Origin: Vreelandella maris
Lineage (GTDB): Bacteria; Pseudomonadota; Gammaproteobacteria; Pseudomonadales; Halomonadaceae
DNA: 64,000 nt
Reading direction: 5' to 3'
Assembly: GCF_013371085.1 (NCBI RefSeq)
Contig: NZ_JABWCV010000006.1
Location: 124,001-188,000 of the forward strand
Under the pieces are notes generated by a model, which did no database searches, was not told the origin of the DNA, and was given only the letters and a program-made list of their open reading frames with translations. This document shows positions 55,733 through 63,754 of this stretch, in pieces. Positions within the stretch are counted from its first letter, which is position 1. Each line of letters starts with the position of its first letter. The position numbers were made by a program, and so were the translations under genes.

Positions 55733-56365
55733 ATGAATCAGCCTAACAGCCAGCCGACCAGCGACCTGATGCTGCGTGAAACCGCCTCGCAAACCGCTGG
55801 CCCCTACGTGCACATTGGTCTTGCTCTCGCTGCGGCGGGCAACCCAGTGCGGGATGAAGAGATCTGGAACGAGATGGCCAAGCCCGATGCCGAGGGTGAG
55901 CATATCGAAGTTGTCGGCATTGTCATCGACGGCAACGGCGACTTAGTACGCGATGCCTTTTTAGAAGCATGGCAGGCCGATGCTAACGGTGACTACCAAT
56001 CCGATTACGACCTCAGCAAACCGTTCAATAGCTTCGGGCGCACCGCGACGACGTTCGATCACGGCAGCGAGTGGTCGCTGACGACCATCAAGCCCGGCGC
56101 GGTAAAGCATCCCAGCGGCCAATTAATGGCACCGCACATTAACCTGACGCTGTTTGCCCGCGGGGTGAATATCCACCTGCAAACGCGGCTTTACTTTGAC
56201 GATGAAGCGGAAGCGAACGCCCAGTGCCCGGTGCTATCGCGCATCGAATCACCGGCGCGTCGCCAAACCTTGATCGCCAAGCGCGAAGAGGTCGATGGTA
56301 AGGTGCGCTACCGGTTGGATATCCGCCTGCAAGGTGAAGGCGAGACGGTGTTTTTCGATTTTTAA
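55733..56365 (+). CDS. pcaG: Protocatechuate 3,4-dioxygenase alpha subunit
   Basis: A 210-residue alpha subunit. ETASQTAGPYVHIGLA at the N terminus and EAWQADANGDYQSDYD / HINLTLFARGVNIHLQTRLYF are typical; the iron ligands of the beta subunit are only partly retained, as usual for PcaG. It shapes the active-site pocket. It is the last gene of the pcaIJF-DC-HG operon and is followed by a terminator. Confidence 0.94.
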   Translation: MNQPNSQPTSDLMLRETASQTAGPYVHIGLALAAAGNPVRDEEIWNEMAKPDAEGEHIEVVGIVIDGNGDLVRDAFLEAWQADANGDYQSDYDLSKPFNSFGRTATTFDHGSEWSLTTIKPGAVKHPSGQLMAPHINLTLFARGVNIHLQTRLYFDDEAEANAQCPVLSRIESPARRQTLIAKREEVDGKVRYRLDIRLQGEGETVFFDF

Positions 56366-56402
56366 TCCCGTTGTCTGCAAGTTTGTGAATAAAAACCAAA
56401 AG

Positions 56403-56433
56403 GCGTTGCTTATCCGTAAGCAGCGCTTTTTTT
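56403..56433 (+). terminator. Rho-independent terminator of the pca operon
   Basis: GCGTTGCTTA (56403-56412) pairs with TAAGCAGCGC (56417-56426, one G-T pair) around TCCG, followed by seven T. It lies 37 bases after the pcaG stop. Confidence 0.9.
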
Positions 56434-56642
56434 GTTTGGGTTCGACCTTGGTCGGGCATTGATCTTGTAAAAATCCAATTTTTACCTGTCATTGTACCTT
56501 TTGGAGACGGCGTGAAAGCAGCAACACTGGTGATGCGAGGCAGGAAGCTTAAAAGACCGGGCGACATAGCCTGAACATAAACGAATGTCGATTAGCCCTA
56601 CGCCTCATAGTGAATTAATGTGAATACCTAAAGCGAACTACT

Positions 56643-56657
56643 ATTCGCTATACGAAC
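56643..56657. promoter_or_regulatory. PcaR-type operator upstream of the second TRAP operon
   Basis: ATTCG-CTATA-CGAAC matches the other PcaR-type sites and lies 32 bases before the binding-protein ATG; a GCGAAC half-site stands at 56633-56638. The rest of 56434-56642 shows no gene. Confidence 0.65.
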
Positions 56658-56689
56658 TCACAATAATCCAAAAAGTCCTGGAGGCTCCA

Positions 56690-57721
56690 ATGAAAATGTC
56701 CCTATCCCGTTGTGTGTTGGCGGCAGCGATTGCTGGCCTTGCTGTTAGCTCTGCCCAGGCAGAGACGACGCTGCGTATGGCGCACTTTTGGCCTGGCCCT
56801 TCAGGCGTTAACCAAGATGTTTTGCAGGCGTGGGCCGATACTATTGAAGAAGAATCCAATGGTGATCTCACCATTCAAATGTTCCCCGCCGGTACCTTAG
56901 CCAAACCGGATTCCATTTATGAAGCCGCTGCCAACGGCATCGCCGATATTGGTGCCACGGCACAGGGCTACACCGCTGGCCGCTTCCCGCTGTCGCAAAT
57001 TGTCGAGCTTCCAGGTGTCGCCTCAACGGCAACCCAAGGGGCGTGTGTGTTGCAAACGCTCTATGACGACGGCCATTTGGATAGCGAATACGAAGATACC
57101 CGCCCGCTGTTTATGTTTACCACGGGCCCCGGTGGTATCCACACCATCGACACCGATGTGCAAACCCCTGCTGACCTGGAAGGGCTGCGCATTCGCCGCC
57201 CCACTGCCGTAGCGGGTGAGATGCTGGAAAATATGGGTGCAAGCCCGGTGGGCATGCCAGCACCCGATATTTACACCTCTATGCAGCGAGGCGTGATTGA
57301 TGGCTTAAGCTTTCCTTGGGAAGGTTTAAAAGGTTTCCGCGTTAATGAGCTAGTCAGTTATCACACCGAAGTGCCGTTCTATACGCTGATCTTTGTCGCC
57401 ACCATGAACCAGCGTGCCTATGACGGCCTGACCCCTGAGCAGCAAGCGGTCATTGATAATAACTCAGGCATGAAATGGGCTGAAAACGCCGGTGCCGTGT
57501 TTGACCGCTTAGATGTTGAAGGCAAGCAAGAAGCGGTTGATGCGGGCCATACCATTCGTGAAATCGAAAACCCACTTCAGCATCCTGACTGGCAGGAACC
57601 GTTGGAAACGGGCATTGAAAACTACCTGACGCAGTTGGAAGAGCGTGGTTTGAGTCAAGCCCGCGAGGTGTATGAGGCTGCTCTGGCTGCTAGCGAGTCT
57701 TGTGGTACCCAAGAGGGGTAA
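56690..57721 (+). CDS. dctP: TRAP transporter substrate-binding protein (DctP), aromatic-linked
   Basis: A 343-residue exported binding protein: signal peptide with cleavage after AQA, then TLRMAHFWPGPSGVNQDVLQAWADTIEEESNGDLTIQMFPAGTLA and the ligand block LEGLRIRRPTAVAGEMLENMGASPVGMPAPDIYTSMQRGVIDG with the conserved arginines. Two cysteines (near residues 114 and 338) could form a disulfide. Its location after the pca operon and a PcaR-type operator suggests uptake of an aromatic acid. CTGGAGG precedes the ATG. Confidence 0.92.
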   Translation: MKMSLSRCVLAAAIAGLAVSSAQAETTLRMAHFWPGPSGVNQDVLQAWADTIEEESNGDLTIQMFPAGTLAKPDSIYEAAANGIADIGATAQGYTAGRFPLSQIVELPGVASTATQGACVLQTLYDDGHLDSEYEDTRPLFMFTTGPGGIHTIDTDVQTPADLEGLRIRRPTAVAGEMLENMGASPVGMPAPDIYTSMQRGVIDGLSFPWEGLKGFRVNELVSYHTEVPFYTLIFVATMNQRAYDGLTPEQQAVIDNNSGMKWAENAGAVFDRLDVEGKQEAVDAGHTIREIENPLQHPDWQEPLETGIENYLTQLEERGLSQAREVYEAALAASESCGTQEG

Positions 57722-57727
57722 GTTTTC

Positions 57728-58273
57728 ATGCAGTCTAGTCTCTCTTTTCAACAACTCCTCTTTCGGGCCAGCCATTGGCTGGCCCTTGTTTGTCGCCTGG
57801 TGGCGGGGGTCGCACTGATCGGGCTGTTGGCGGTGACCATTGCCGATGTCAGTACTCGCTACCTTTCCCGGCTAACGGAAGGCGCCATTGCGTTGCGTGT
57901 TTCCGGCAGCGTTGAGTTGGTTAGCTATTTGATGCTGTTCGCGCTATTGGCGGCGATGGCCGCTAATGTCGAGAAAAGCCAAGTGGTGGTTGAAGCATTT
58001 TCGCACCGTTTACCCCAGTCGATAAAAAATCGTATCCAAGGTCTTTTTTTGCTTGGCTTTACGGCGCTGGGGCTGATCCTATTTGTGGGTTTGTTAGATT
58101 CTGCTGCTGCTGCCACGCAGTACGGAGAAATCACCCAAGACCTGCGCTTACCCATGGGCCCAATTTTCCAATTGGCAGCAGTGCTCAGCTTACTGCTTGG
58201 ATTGCGGAGCTTTATTCATGCGCTGTTGGGCATGATCTATGCCACAGGTGAGGAGGCGCCTCATGGAGAGTGA
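57728..58273 (+). CDS. dctQ: TRAP transporter small permease (DctQ)
   Basis: A 181-residue protein with four hydrophobic helices, including LVSYLMLFALLAAMAANVEKSQVVVE and the final PIFQLAAVLSLLLGLRSFIHALLGM. It starts 6 bases after the binding-protein gene and overlaps the large-permease gene by 11 bases, so all three are one operon. Confidence 0.9.
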   Translation: MQSSLSFQQLLFRASHWLALVCRLVAGVALIGLLAVTIADVSTRYLSRLTEGAIALRVSGSVELVSYLMLFALLAAMAANVEKSQVVVEAFSHRLPQSIKNRIQGLFLLGFTALGLILFVGLLDSAAAATQYGEITQDLRLPMGPIFQLAAVLSLLLGLRSFIHALLGMIYATGEEAPHGE

Positions 58274-59552
58274 AGCGATTGGCGCCATCGGGCTAGGGCT
58301 TTTATTGGTATTGATGATTCTGCGTGTGCCAGTTGCCCTCACGATGTTGATTGTAGGGGTGGTGGGGTTTGCGCAGATCATTAGTTGGGACGCGGCTGTC
58401 GCGCAATTAAAAACGGTGCCGGTGGAAGTGCTCTCGAACTACAGCTTCAGCGCAGTACCCATGTTTATCTTAATGGGCGTGCTGGCGGCCCATTCGGGCA
58501 TGGCCGGTAAGCTGTTTGATTCAACGCGGGTCATTTGTGGTGGCTGGAAGGGCGGCCTGGCGATTGCAGCGGTGGGCTCATGCGGTATCTTCTCGGCGAT
58601 TTCCGGTTCCTCATTGGCAACAGCCAGTACCATGACCCGGGTAGCGTTGCCGGAGATGGAGCGCTATGGCTACAACCGTGGCTTGGCCACCGGGGCGCTT
58701 GCTGCAGGCGGCACGCTGGGTATTATGATTCCACCCAGTATTGCGCTTCTTATCTACGCCATTCTAACTGAGCAGTCCGTGGGCGATATGTTCATGGCAG
58801 GCCTGATCCCTGGCCTCTTGGGGCTAGTGATGTACTCCCTTACCGTTACCTTGGTGATGTGGCTGCGGCCCTCCCTTGCGGTGGCCGGTGAGCCTACGGC
58901 TTGGAAAGAAAAACTTCTCTCTCTTACCGGGTTGGTTCCCTTTTTTGGCGTTTTCCTGGTGATGATTCTAGGTATCTATTTTGGCGCCTTTACACCGACG
59001 GAAGGCGCTAGTGTCGGGGCGTTCGCCACGCTGCTTTATGCCCTGGTAAAAGGAATGCGCGGTGCGCAGCTATGGGCCAGCGTACAAGAGACATTAGCGC
59101 TCTCTGCGGTGGTGTTCTTTATGCTGGTGGGGGCTGAGACGCTAGGTTACTTCATCTCGGTGTCGCGTATTTCATTTTCCATTACTGACATGCTCTACGG
59201 CATGGATCTCACGCCCATCGTCGTGGTGCTGTGCATCTTGGCGCTCTACTTTGTGTTGGGTATGTTTATGGACTCTATCGCCATGTTGGTGATCACCGTG
59301 CCGGTGGTTTATCCGATTATTCAGGCGATGGGTATCGACCCGGTATGGTTCGGTATTTTGACCGTACTGACCGTTGAGCTGGGGCTAATGACACCGCCGG
59401 TGGGGATGAATGTGTTCGTTATAAAAGCAATGGCACCGCATGTTGGGCTAGGTGAGATTTTTAAAGGGGTCGCGCCGTTCGTGGTCTCTGACTTACTACG
59501 CCTGGCGTTGCTCATCGCTTTCCCCATCTTGAGTACGATGTTTCTGCTGTAG
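58263..59552 (+). CDS. dctM: TRAP transporter large permease (DctM)
   Basis: A 429-residue membrane protein with about 12 helices and DctM blocks VPMFILMGVLAAHSGMAGKL, FSAISGSSLATASTMTRVALPEM and GGTLGIMIPPSIALLIYAILTEQ. It is the transport channel of the second complete TRAP system. ATG 58263 is chosen (AGGAGG at 58251-58256, 6 bases before it); the frame from 58239 has no such site. It is followed 38 bases later by the aldehyde dehydrogenase gene. Confidence 0.92.
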   Translation: MESEAIGAIGLGLLLVLMILRVPVALTMLIVGVVGFAQIISWDAAVAQLKTVPVEVLSNYSFSAVPMFILMGVLAAHSGMAGKLFDSTRVICGGWKGGLAIAAVGSCGIFSAISGSSLATASTMTRVALPEMERYGYNRGLATGALAAGGTLGIMIPPSIALLIYAILTEQSVGDMFMAGLIPGLLGLVMYSLTVTLVMWLRPSLAVAGEPTAWKEKLLSLTGLVPFFGVFLVMILGIYFGAFTPTEGASVGAFATLLYALVKGMRGAQLWASVQETLALSAVVFFMLVGAETLGYFISVSRISFSITDMLYGMDLTPIVVVLCILALYFVLGMFMDSIAMLVITVPVVYPIIQAMGIDPVWFGILTVLTVELGLMTPPVGMNVFVIKAMAPHVGLGEIFKGVAPFVVSDLLRLALLIAFPILSTMFLL

Positions 59553-59590
59553 GCTTTATTACTACAAGTTTACTACAAGGAGTTAAGGCC

Positions 59591-61042
59591 ATGTTCACCA
59601 CTCAGCTATTGTCGGCGGGCCAATCAACCGCTGCTGAGCAAACTGCCACCTTTACCCGCGCGAACCCATTAAGCGGTGAAGTGGTCACCACCGCTGCGGC
59701 GGCAAGTGTCGGTGATGCGAACACGGCAGCGGACGCCGCAGGCAGGGCGTTTGAAGCATGGTCAAAAACAGGCCCAGGGGAGCGGCGCGCCAAACTGCTT
59801 AAAGCGGCTGAGCTAATGGAAGCACGTCAGGGTGATTTCATCGATCGAATGGTGGAAGAGACCGGTGCCACGCTAGGCTGGGCAGGGTTTAACGTTACAG
59901 TGGCGGCCGATGTATTGCGTGAAGCAGCGGCGTTAACGACGCAAATCCAGGGCGATATCATCCCCTCGAACGTGCCTGGTAGTATGGCGATGGGCGTGCG
60001 TGTTCCCTGTGGCGTTGTGGTTGGCATCGCACCCTGGAATGCGCCGATTATTCTGGGTACGCGAGCCATCGCCACGCCCTTGGCCTGCGGCAATAGCGTT
60101 ATTTTGAAAGCTTCCGAGCAGTGCCCAGCGACGCACCATTTGATTGGTGAAGTGCTGCAGGCCGCTGGCTTTGGCGATGGTGTCGTCAATGTGATTACCA
60201 ACGCACCGGATAACGCCGCTGATGTCGTAAGCGCGTTGATTGCCCACCCTGCGGTACGCCGGATTAACTTCACCGGCTCCACCGGTGTAGGCAAAATTAT
60301 TGCCGAGCAAGCGGCCAAACACTTAAAGCCTGTGCTGCTTGAGTTGGGTGGCAAGGCGCCGTTCTTGGTATTGGATGATGCGGATATCGATGCCGCCGTG
60401 GACGCGGCGATTTTTGGCGCGTTCTTTAACCAAGGCCAGATCTGCATGTCCACCGAGCGGGTGATTGTCGATAACCAAGTGGCGAATACTTTTGTAGAAA
60501 AATTTGCCGCCCGTGCTCAGGCGCTAAAAGCAGGCGACCCGCGTGATGAAAGCAACGCGCTCGGCACGTTAATCAATGCACAGTCAGGTGAAAAACTAAA
60601 TAGCCTCATCGATGACGCAGTGACTCAAGGCGCCCGCTTAGCCGCGGGTGGCAAAGCCGAGGGCGTAGTAATGCAGGCTACGGTCATTGATGGCGTGACC
60701 AGTGCTATGCGGCTGTATAGCGAAGAGTCGTTTGGCCCGGTGGTGGCGGTGATTCGCGTTAACGGTGAAGAAGAGGCAGTGCGCATCGCCAACGATAGCG
60801 AGTACGGCCTTTCATCAGCGGTGTTCAGCCGAGATAGTGCACGCGCCATGAGAGTGGCAGGCCGCTTACAAACGGGTATCTGCCATATCAACGCCCCAAC
60901 CGTACACGATGAACCGCAAATGCCCTTCGGCGGCGTCAAATCCAGCGGCTACGGACGCTTTGGCGGTAAAGCCGGCATCGAAGAGTTCACCGAACTACGC
61001 TGGATGACGATGCAGCTGGGGCCGCGGCACTATCCTATTTAG
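59591..61042 (+). CDS. Aromatic aldehyde dehydrogenase (vanillin/salicylaldehyde dehydrogenase-like)
   Basis: A 483-residue NAD(P)+-dependent aldehyde dehydrogenase. The cofactor-binding loop is NFTGSTGVGK, the general base Glu is in LLELGGKAPFLVL (near residue 252), and the nucleophile Cys in NQGQICMSTERVIV (near 286). The pattern of ADVLREAAALTTQIQGDIIPSNVPGS resembles vanillin and salicylaldehyde dehydrogenases. Together with the pca operon it would feed a benzaldehyde-type compound into hydroxybenzoate or protocatechuate. AAGGAG precedes the ATG. Confidence 0.87.
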   Translation: MFTTQLLSAGQSTAAEQTATFTRANPLSGEVVTTAAAASVGDANTAADAAGRAFEAWSKTGPGERRAKLLKAAELMEARQGDFIDRMVEETGATLGWAGFNVTVAADVLREAAALTTQIQGDIIPSNVPGSMAMGVRVPCGVVVGIAPWNAPIILGTRAIATPLACGNSVILKASEQCPATHHLIGEVLQAAGFGDGVVNVITNAPDNAADVVSALIAHPAVRRINFTGSTGVGKIIAEQAAKHLKPVLLELGGKAPFLVLDDADIDAAVDAAIFGAFFNQGQICMSTERVIVDNQVANTFVEKFAARAQALKAGDPRDESNALGTLINAQSGEKLNSLIDDAVTQGARLAAGGKAEGVVMQATVIDGVTSAMRLYSEESFGPVVAVIRVNGEEEAVRIANDSEYGLSSAVFSRDSARAMRVAGRLQTGICHINAPTVHDEPQMPFGGVKSSGYGRFGGKAGIEEFTELRWMTMQLGPRHYPI

Positions 61043-61521
61043 GGTCTGCTAAAGTGAAAGGTTGTTAGGTCATTAAATTATCAGGTGCCATGACCTTAGC
61101 CCATGAGTAAGCGCAACACGCGCATAGGTTATAGGCAAAAAGCATTTTGAGCTGGCCCTTTTTGAAAACTGGGCGGTCTTAAAGTGCCCACTTACTTCGC
61201 GCCTCTCATTTTTTAGGATTACGTTGACTTAGATGCTGGTGCAAGAACGTACTTACGTATAGTCTAAAGGTAACCGTTCTTAAGGTGCGCGGTGCGTCTG
61301 AAGGGAGGGGTGGCGCTATGTTTAATAGGGCTTGTGAGCGTTCCGCAGTATGGTGATGACAAAGGTAGTATAAACAGTGATTGGTGTTATGCTGCTTGTT
61401 ATTAATTTTAATTTTTTGAGTGCGATCTGGCTTGGTTGAATGTGCGTATGGAAAGTCTAAACATATTGGCTTTTAGGATGTTGCTGCATTCAATATTAAC
61501 ATTTTAAAAGAGAGTCGATAT
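61043..61521. other. Spacer between catabolic region and AT-rich accessory pair
   Basis: No supported gene, RNA or terminator is visible in these 479 bases. Composition drifts from mixed to AT-rich toward the next gene, consistent with an insertion boundary. An AT-rich promoter is likely just before 61522, with GAGAG as a ribosome site. Confidence 0.5.
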
Positions 61522-62574
61522 ATGGAACCATTAGAAATAATGAAATACAAATATTTGAAAGCGAGTTTTGGAGATACTCCAACTTATACTTTCACGATGA
61601 AGGTTAGAGATGTGGTTTCTATATATTATGTGGCAGTAAGAGGGGTAGATAAAGAAGATGGCGCGGTACAGCGTGTTTTAAATAAAAGGCGAATTAACGA
61701 TATTAAAGAATTTATTTTGGGTGGTCATACATTCTTTAACTCATTTATTCTAAATTGGACTGATAAAAATTTTGAGCCAGTAGTTGAAGATGAAATAATC
61801 TCGTTGCCAATTTCAGCCTCTAGCGCTCAAGTGATTGATGGTCAACATAGGATTGCTGGATTTGAAGCAGCAATAGCAGAAGATGATAATGTTGGTGATA
61901 GAGATATTATCATCACGTTATGCATGCATCTTACTACGCAAAAAGCAGCTGAAATATTTCTCAATATTAACGCTGAGCAAAAGCCCGTACCTAAAAGCCT
62001 CATGTATGACTTATTTGGTGAGGTGATTGATGACGAGACTCACGCGGTAAATAGGTCAACAGATATAGCTAGATATTTGAACGATGATCCTGATTCTCCT
62101 CTTTATAAGTTGATAAAGTTTCCTGGCTCCCCTAGGGGCGTCGGAAGTATTGAGCTTTCAACATTTGTAGCTTCGATAAAGGAGCATTTGAAGCCAGGAG
62201 GTACATTTAGCTTATACAAACTCACCACATTGGATCATCAGAAGGTAGTAATAACTAATTTTTTTAAAAGCATAAGAGAATTCTATGCTAAACACAAAAT
62301 ATGGTCTTCTAAAGCCAAGAACCCATTCTTGAAAGCAGCTGGCTTTAACGGCTCAATCGACTTTCTTACGTCCTCACTCATTCAGCGATGTGCTGAAAAA
62401 AGCTCCTTCTCAGTCGATACTATGAGTAAAATAATTTCATTTGAGTCCGAAGATATATTAATTTGGGATGATTTAAAAGGTTTAGATGGTAAAACGAGTA
62501 GGAAAAAAGTAAAAGATGCTTTAGAAGCGAATCTTTTAAAATCACTACCGGCACAAGATCAATATGAGTTTTAA
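61522..62574 (+). CDS. DGQHR domain protein (DndB-like)
   Basis: A 350-residue protein with the signature SAQVIDGQHRIAGFEAA (DGQHR at residues 106-110) and the downstream block LCMHLTTQKAAEIFLNINAEQKPVPKSLMYDLFGEV, both typical of the DGQHR family. This family includes DndB, the regulator of DNA phosphorothioation; ParB-like folds are proposed for it. No dnd modification genes are visible in the window. Codon use is AT-rich compared with the flanking operons. The next gene starts within its last codons. Confidence 0.8.
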   Translation: MEPLEIMKYKYLKASFGDTPTYTFTMKVRDVVSIYYVAVRGVDKEDGAVQRVLNKRRINDIKEFILGGHTFFNSFILNWTDKNFEPVVEDEIISLPISASSAQVIDGQHRIAGFEAAIAEDDNVGDRDIIITLCMHLTTQKAAEIFLNINAEQKPVPKSLMYDLFGEVIDDETHAVNRSTDIARYLNDDPDSPLYKLIKFPGSPRGVGSIELSTFVASIKEHLKPGGTFSLYKLTTLDHQKVVITNFFKSIREFYAKHKIWSSKAKNPFLKAAGFNGSIDFLTSSLIQRCAEKSSFSVDTMSKIISFESEDILIWDDLKGLDGKTSRKKVKDALEANLLKSLPAQDQYEF

Positions 62575-63112
62575 TAGATATAGGGTTCAGTCTGCCGTAG
62601 AGCTAGATATTGGATGCAATGATTTGACTAAATGGAAATCATATCTTCATAAGTTCAAAGATTACGAAGTAACGACAACAAGGCGTGAAAAATTGCGCGT
62701 TGAATTAAAGAAAGATGCTGCTGATCTTTATTTTAAAGCGATTTTTAGTCTTTTAGATGCTATCAATGGCCTATATCATGGGCGACATTCATGGGCAGTG
62801 ATAAAGGTATATTATTCTGTTTTTTTCTTACTTAGATGTTCGTTAGCTACAAAGAATGTAGCTTTTTTAAAAAACAATGGAATATATACCTTAAATTTAG
62901 AGGAAGGAGAAAAGCCTCAACGACGAGATCAAGGTACCCATTTGGGCGAGAGAGTAAGCGGCGATCATAAAACAACGACAGTTACTTTTATGTCAGTGTT
63001 TTCAGATACAGATATTTTGCTAACAAATACTGTTAATGGTAAAAATGTTTATGATTGGCTGATGGAGCTTCGAAATCAAGTCAACTATCGAGAGAGAGTT
63101 TACAGAGCCTAG
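62564..63112 (+). CDS. HEPN-like protein, frame ends early
   Basis: A 182-residue protein overlapping the DGQHR gene by 11 bases. Helix HSWAVIKVYYSVFFLLRCSLATKN (about 76-99) looks like the first HEPN helix, and ELRNQVNYRER (about 168-178) like the HEPN R-N-x(3)-H motif with Tyr in place of His. HEPN proteins are often RNases in toxin or defence systems. The frame ends at 63112, but a second frame continues the protein to 63395; see the next entry. The HEPN assignment is by pattern only. Confidence 0.55.
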   Translation: MSFNRYRVQSAVELDIGCNDLTKWKSYLHKFKDYEVTTTRREKLRVELKKDAADLYFKAIFSLLDAINGLYHGRHSWAVIKVYYSVFFLLRCSLATKNVAFLKNNGIYTLNLEEGEKPQRRDQGTHLGERVSGDHKTTTVTFMSVFSDTDILLTNTVNGKNVYDWLMELRNQVNYRERVYRA

Positions 63113-63395
63113 TAATAAATATTTCTTCCCTAGTCTTTTCAATAAGTCGAAATTAAAAGAGCAAGTTGAAATATATATTAATGATGACATGTATGTATAT
63201 TGTTTTGATGAAGATCATTGCGCGTTAGCAATTCCACTAAAGCTCGCCACTATTGTAAGACAGCAACTGTTTGAATTTATTGACTTTGAGCCTATAGAGT
63301 CAGAAAAAAAATCTGAAATAGAAAAGCTTATTTCTGAAACAAAATTAGCGCAGTCAAAGGCTTTCAAAAACCTCTACGATTTTGGAAGGAGCTAA
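63096..63395 (+). pseudogene. Frameshifted 3' part of the HEPN-like gene
   Basis: In the frame shifted by one base, GAG TTT ACA GAG CCT continues as EFTEPSNKYFFPSLFNKSKLKEQV and stays open for 100 codons to TAA at 63393-63395. Joining after NYRER at the GA-dinucleotide run (63090-63098) gives a single protein of about 276 residues. The break is a two-base loss or one-base gain in that run. It may be a true mutation, a phase-variable switch or a sequencing error. A later ATG at 63189 could express only the last 68 residues. Confidence 0.65.
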
Positions 63396-63420
63396 CAAAT
63401 GGGTCATTGGGGACTAATTC

Positions 63421-63445
63421 TTGGCTAGCACTCCAAACTAGCCAA
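63421..63445. repeat. Perfect 8-bp inverted repeat
   Basis: TTGGCTAG (63421-63428) and CTAGCCAA (63438-63445) with a nine-base loop lie 25 bases after the HEPN-like frame. No T-run follows on the plus strand, so a terminator role is doubtful. The rest of 63446-63701 shows no gene. Confidence 0.6.
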
Positions 63446-63701
63446 TTATGCCAACTTTGTGGCTGTAGAAACTCTCAAAACATAATAGAAAATAGGCTCT
63501 AGTCTCTGCTCAATCAGCTCAGGCATAAGCAATAGCGTAACAACACCAGCGGCTACACTACGCATTTAAGTAAGCCAGACTGGATGACGGAGAGCAGCGA
63601 TGGCACTGTCCACGTCAAATATACAGTATATATAAGAAAAACCACTGGCGTATGTCTGAGCATGTCCGTGTGAATGAAAGTATCATTATGCGTATAAACG
63701 G

Positions 63702-63754
63702 CTTAGTACTTAATACTTAGTACTTAGTACTTAGTACTTAGTACTTAGTACTTA
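63702..63754. repeat. Tandem heptamer repeat CTTAGTA
   Basis: Seven head-to-tail CTTAGTA units (the second is CTTAATA) plus four bases. The array covers the stop codon of the AraC-type gene: the TAA at 63745-63747 and the last codons are read from repeat units, and more units extend past the gene end. Confidence 0.9.

Noticed and set aside
61043-61521. Mobile-element remnant at the boundary of the accessory pair
   Set aside because: No inverted terminal repeats, target duplications or transposase fragments could be recognised.
63702-63754. CRISPR array
   Set aside because: Seven-base units without spacers; a simple tandem repeat.
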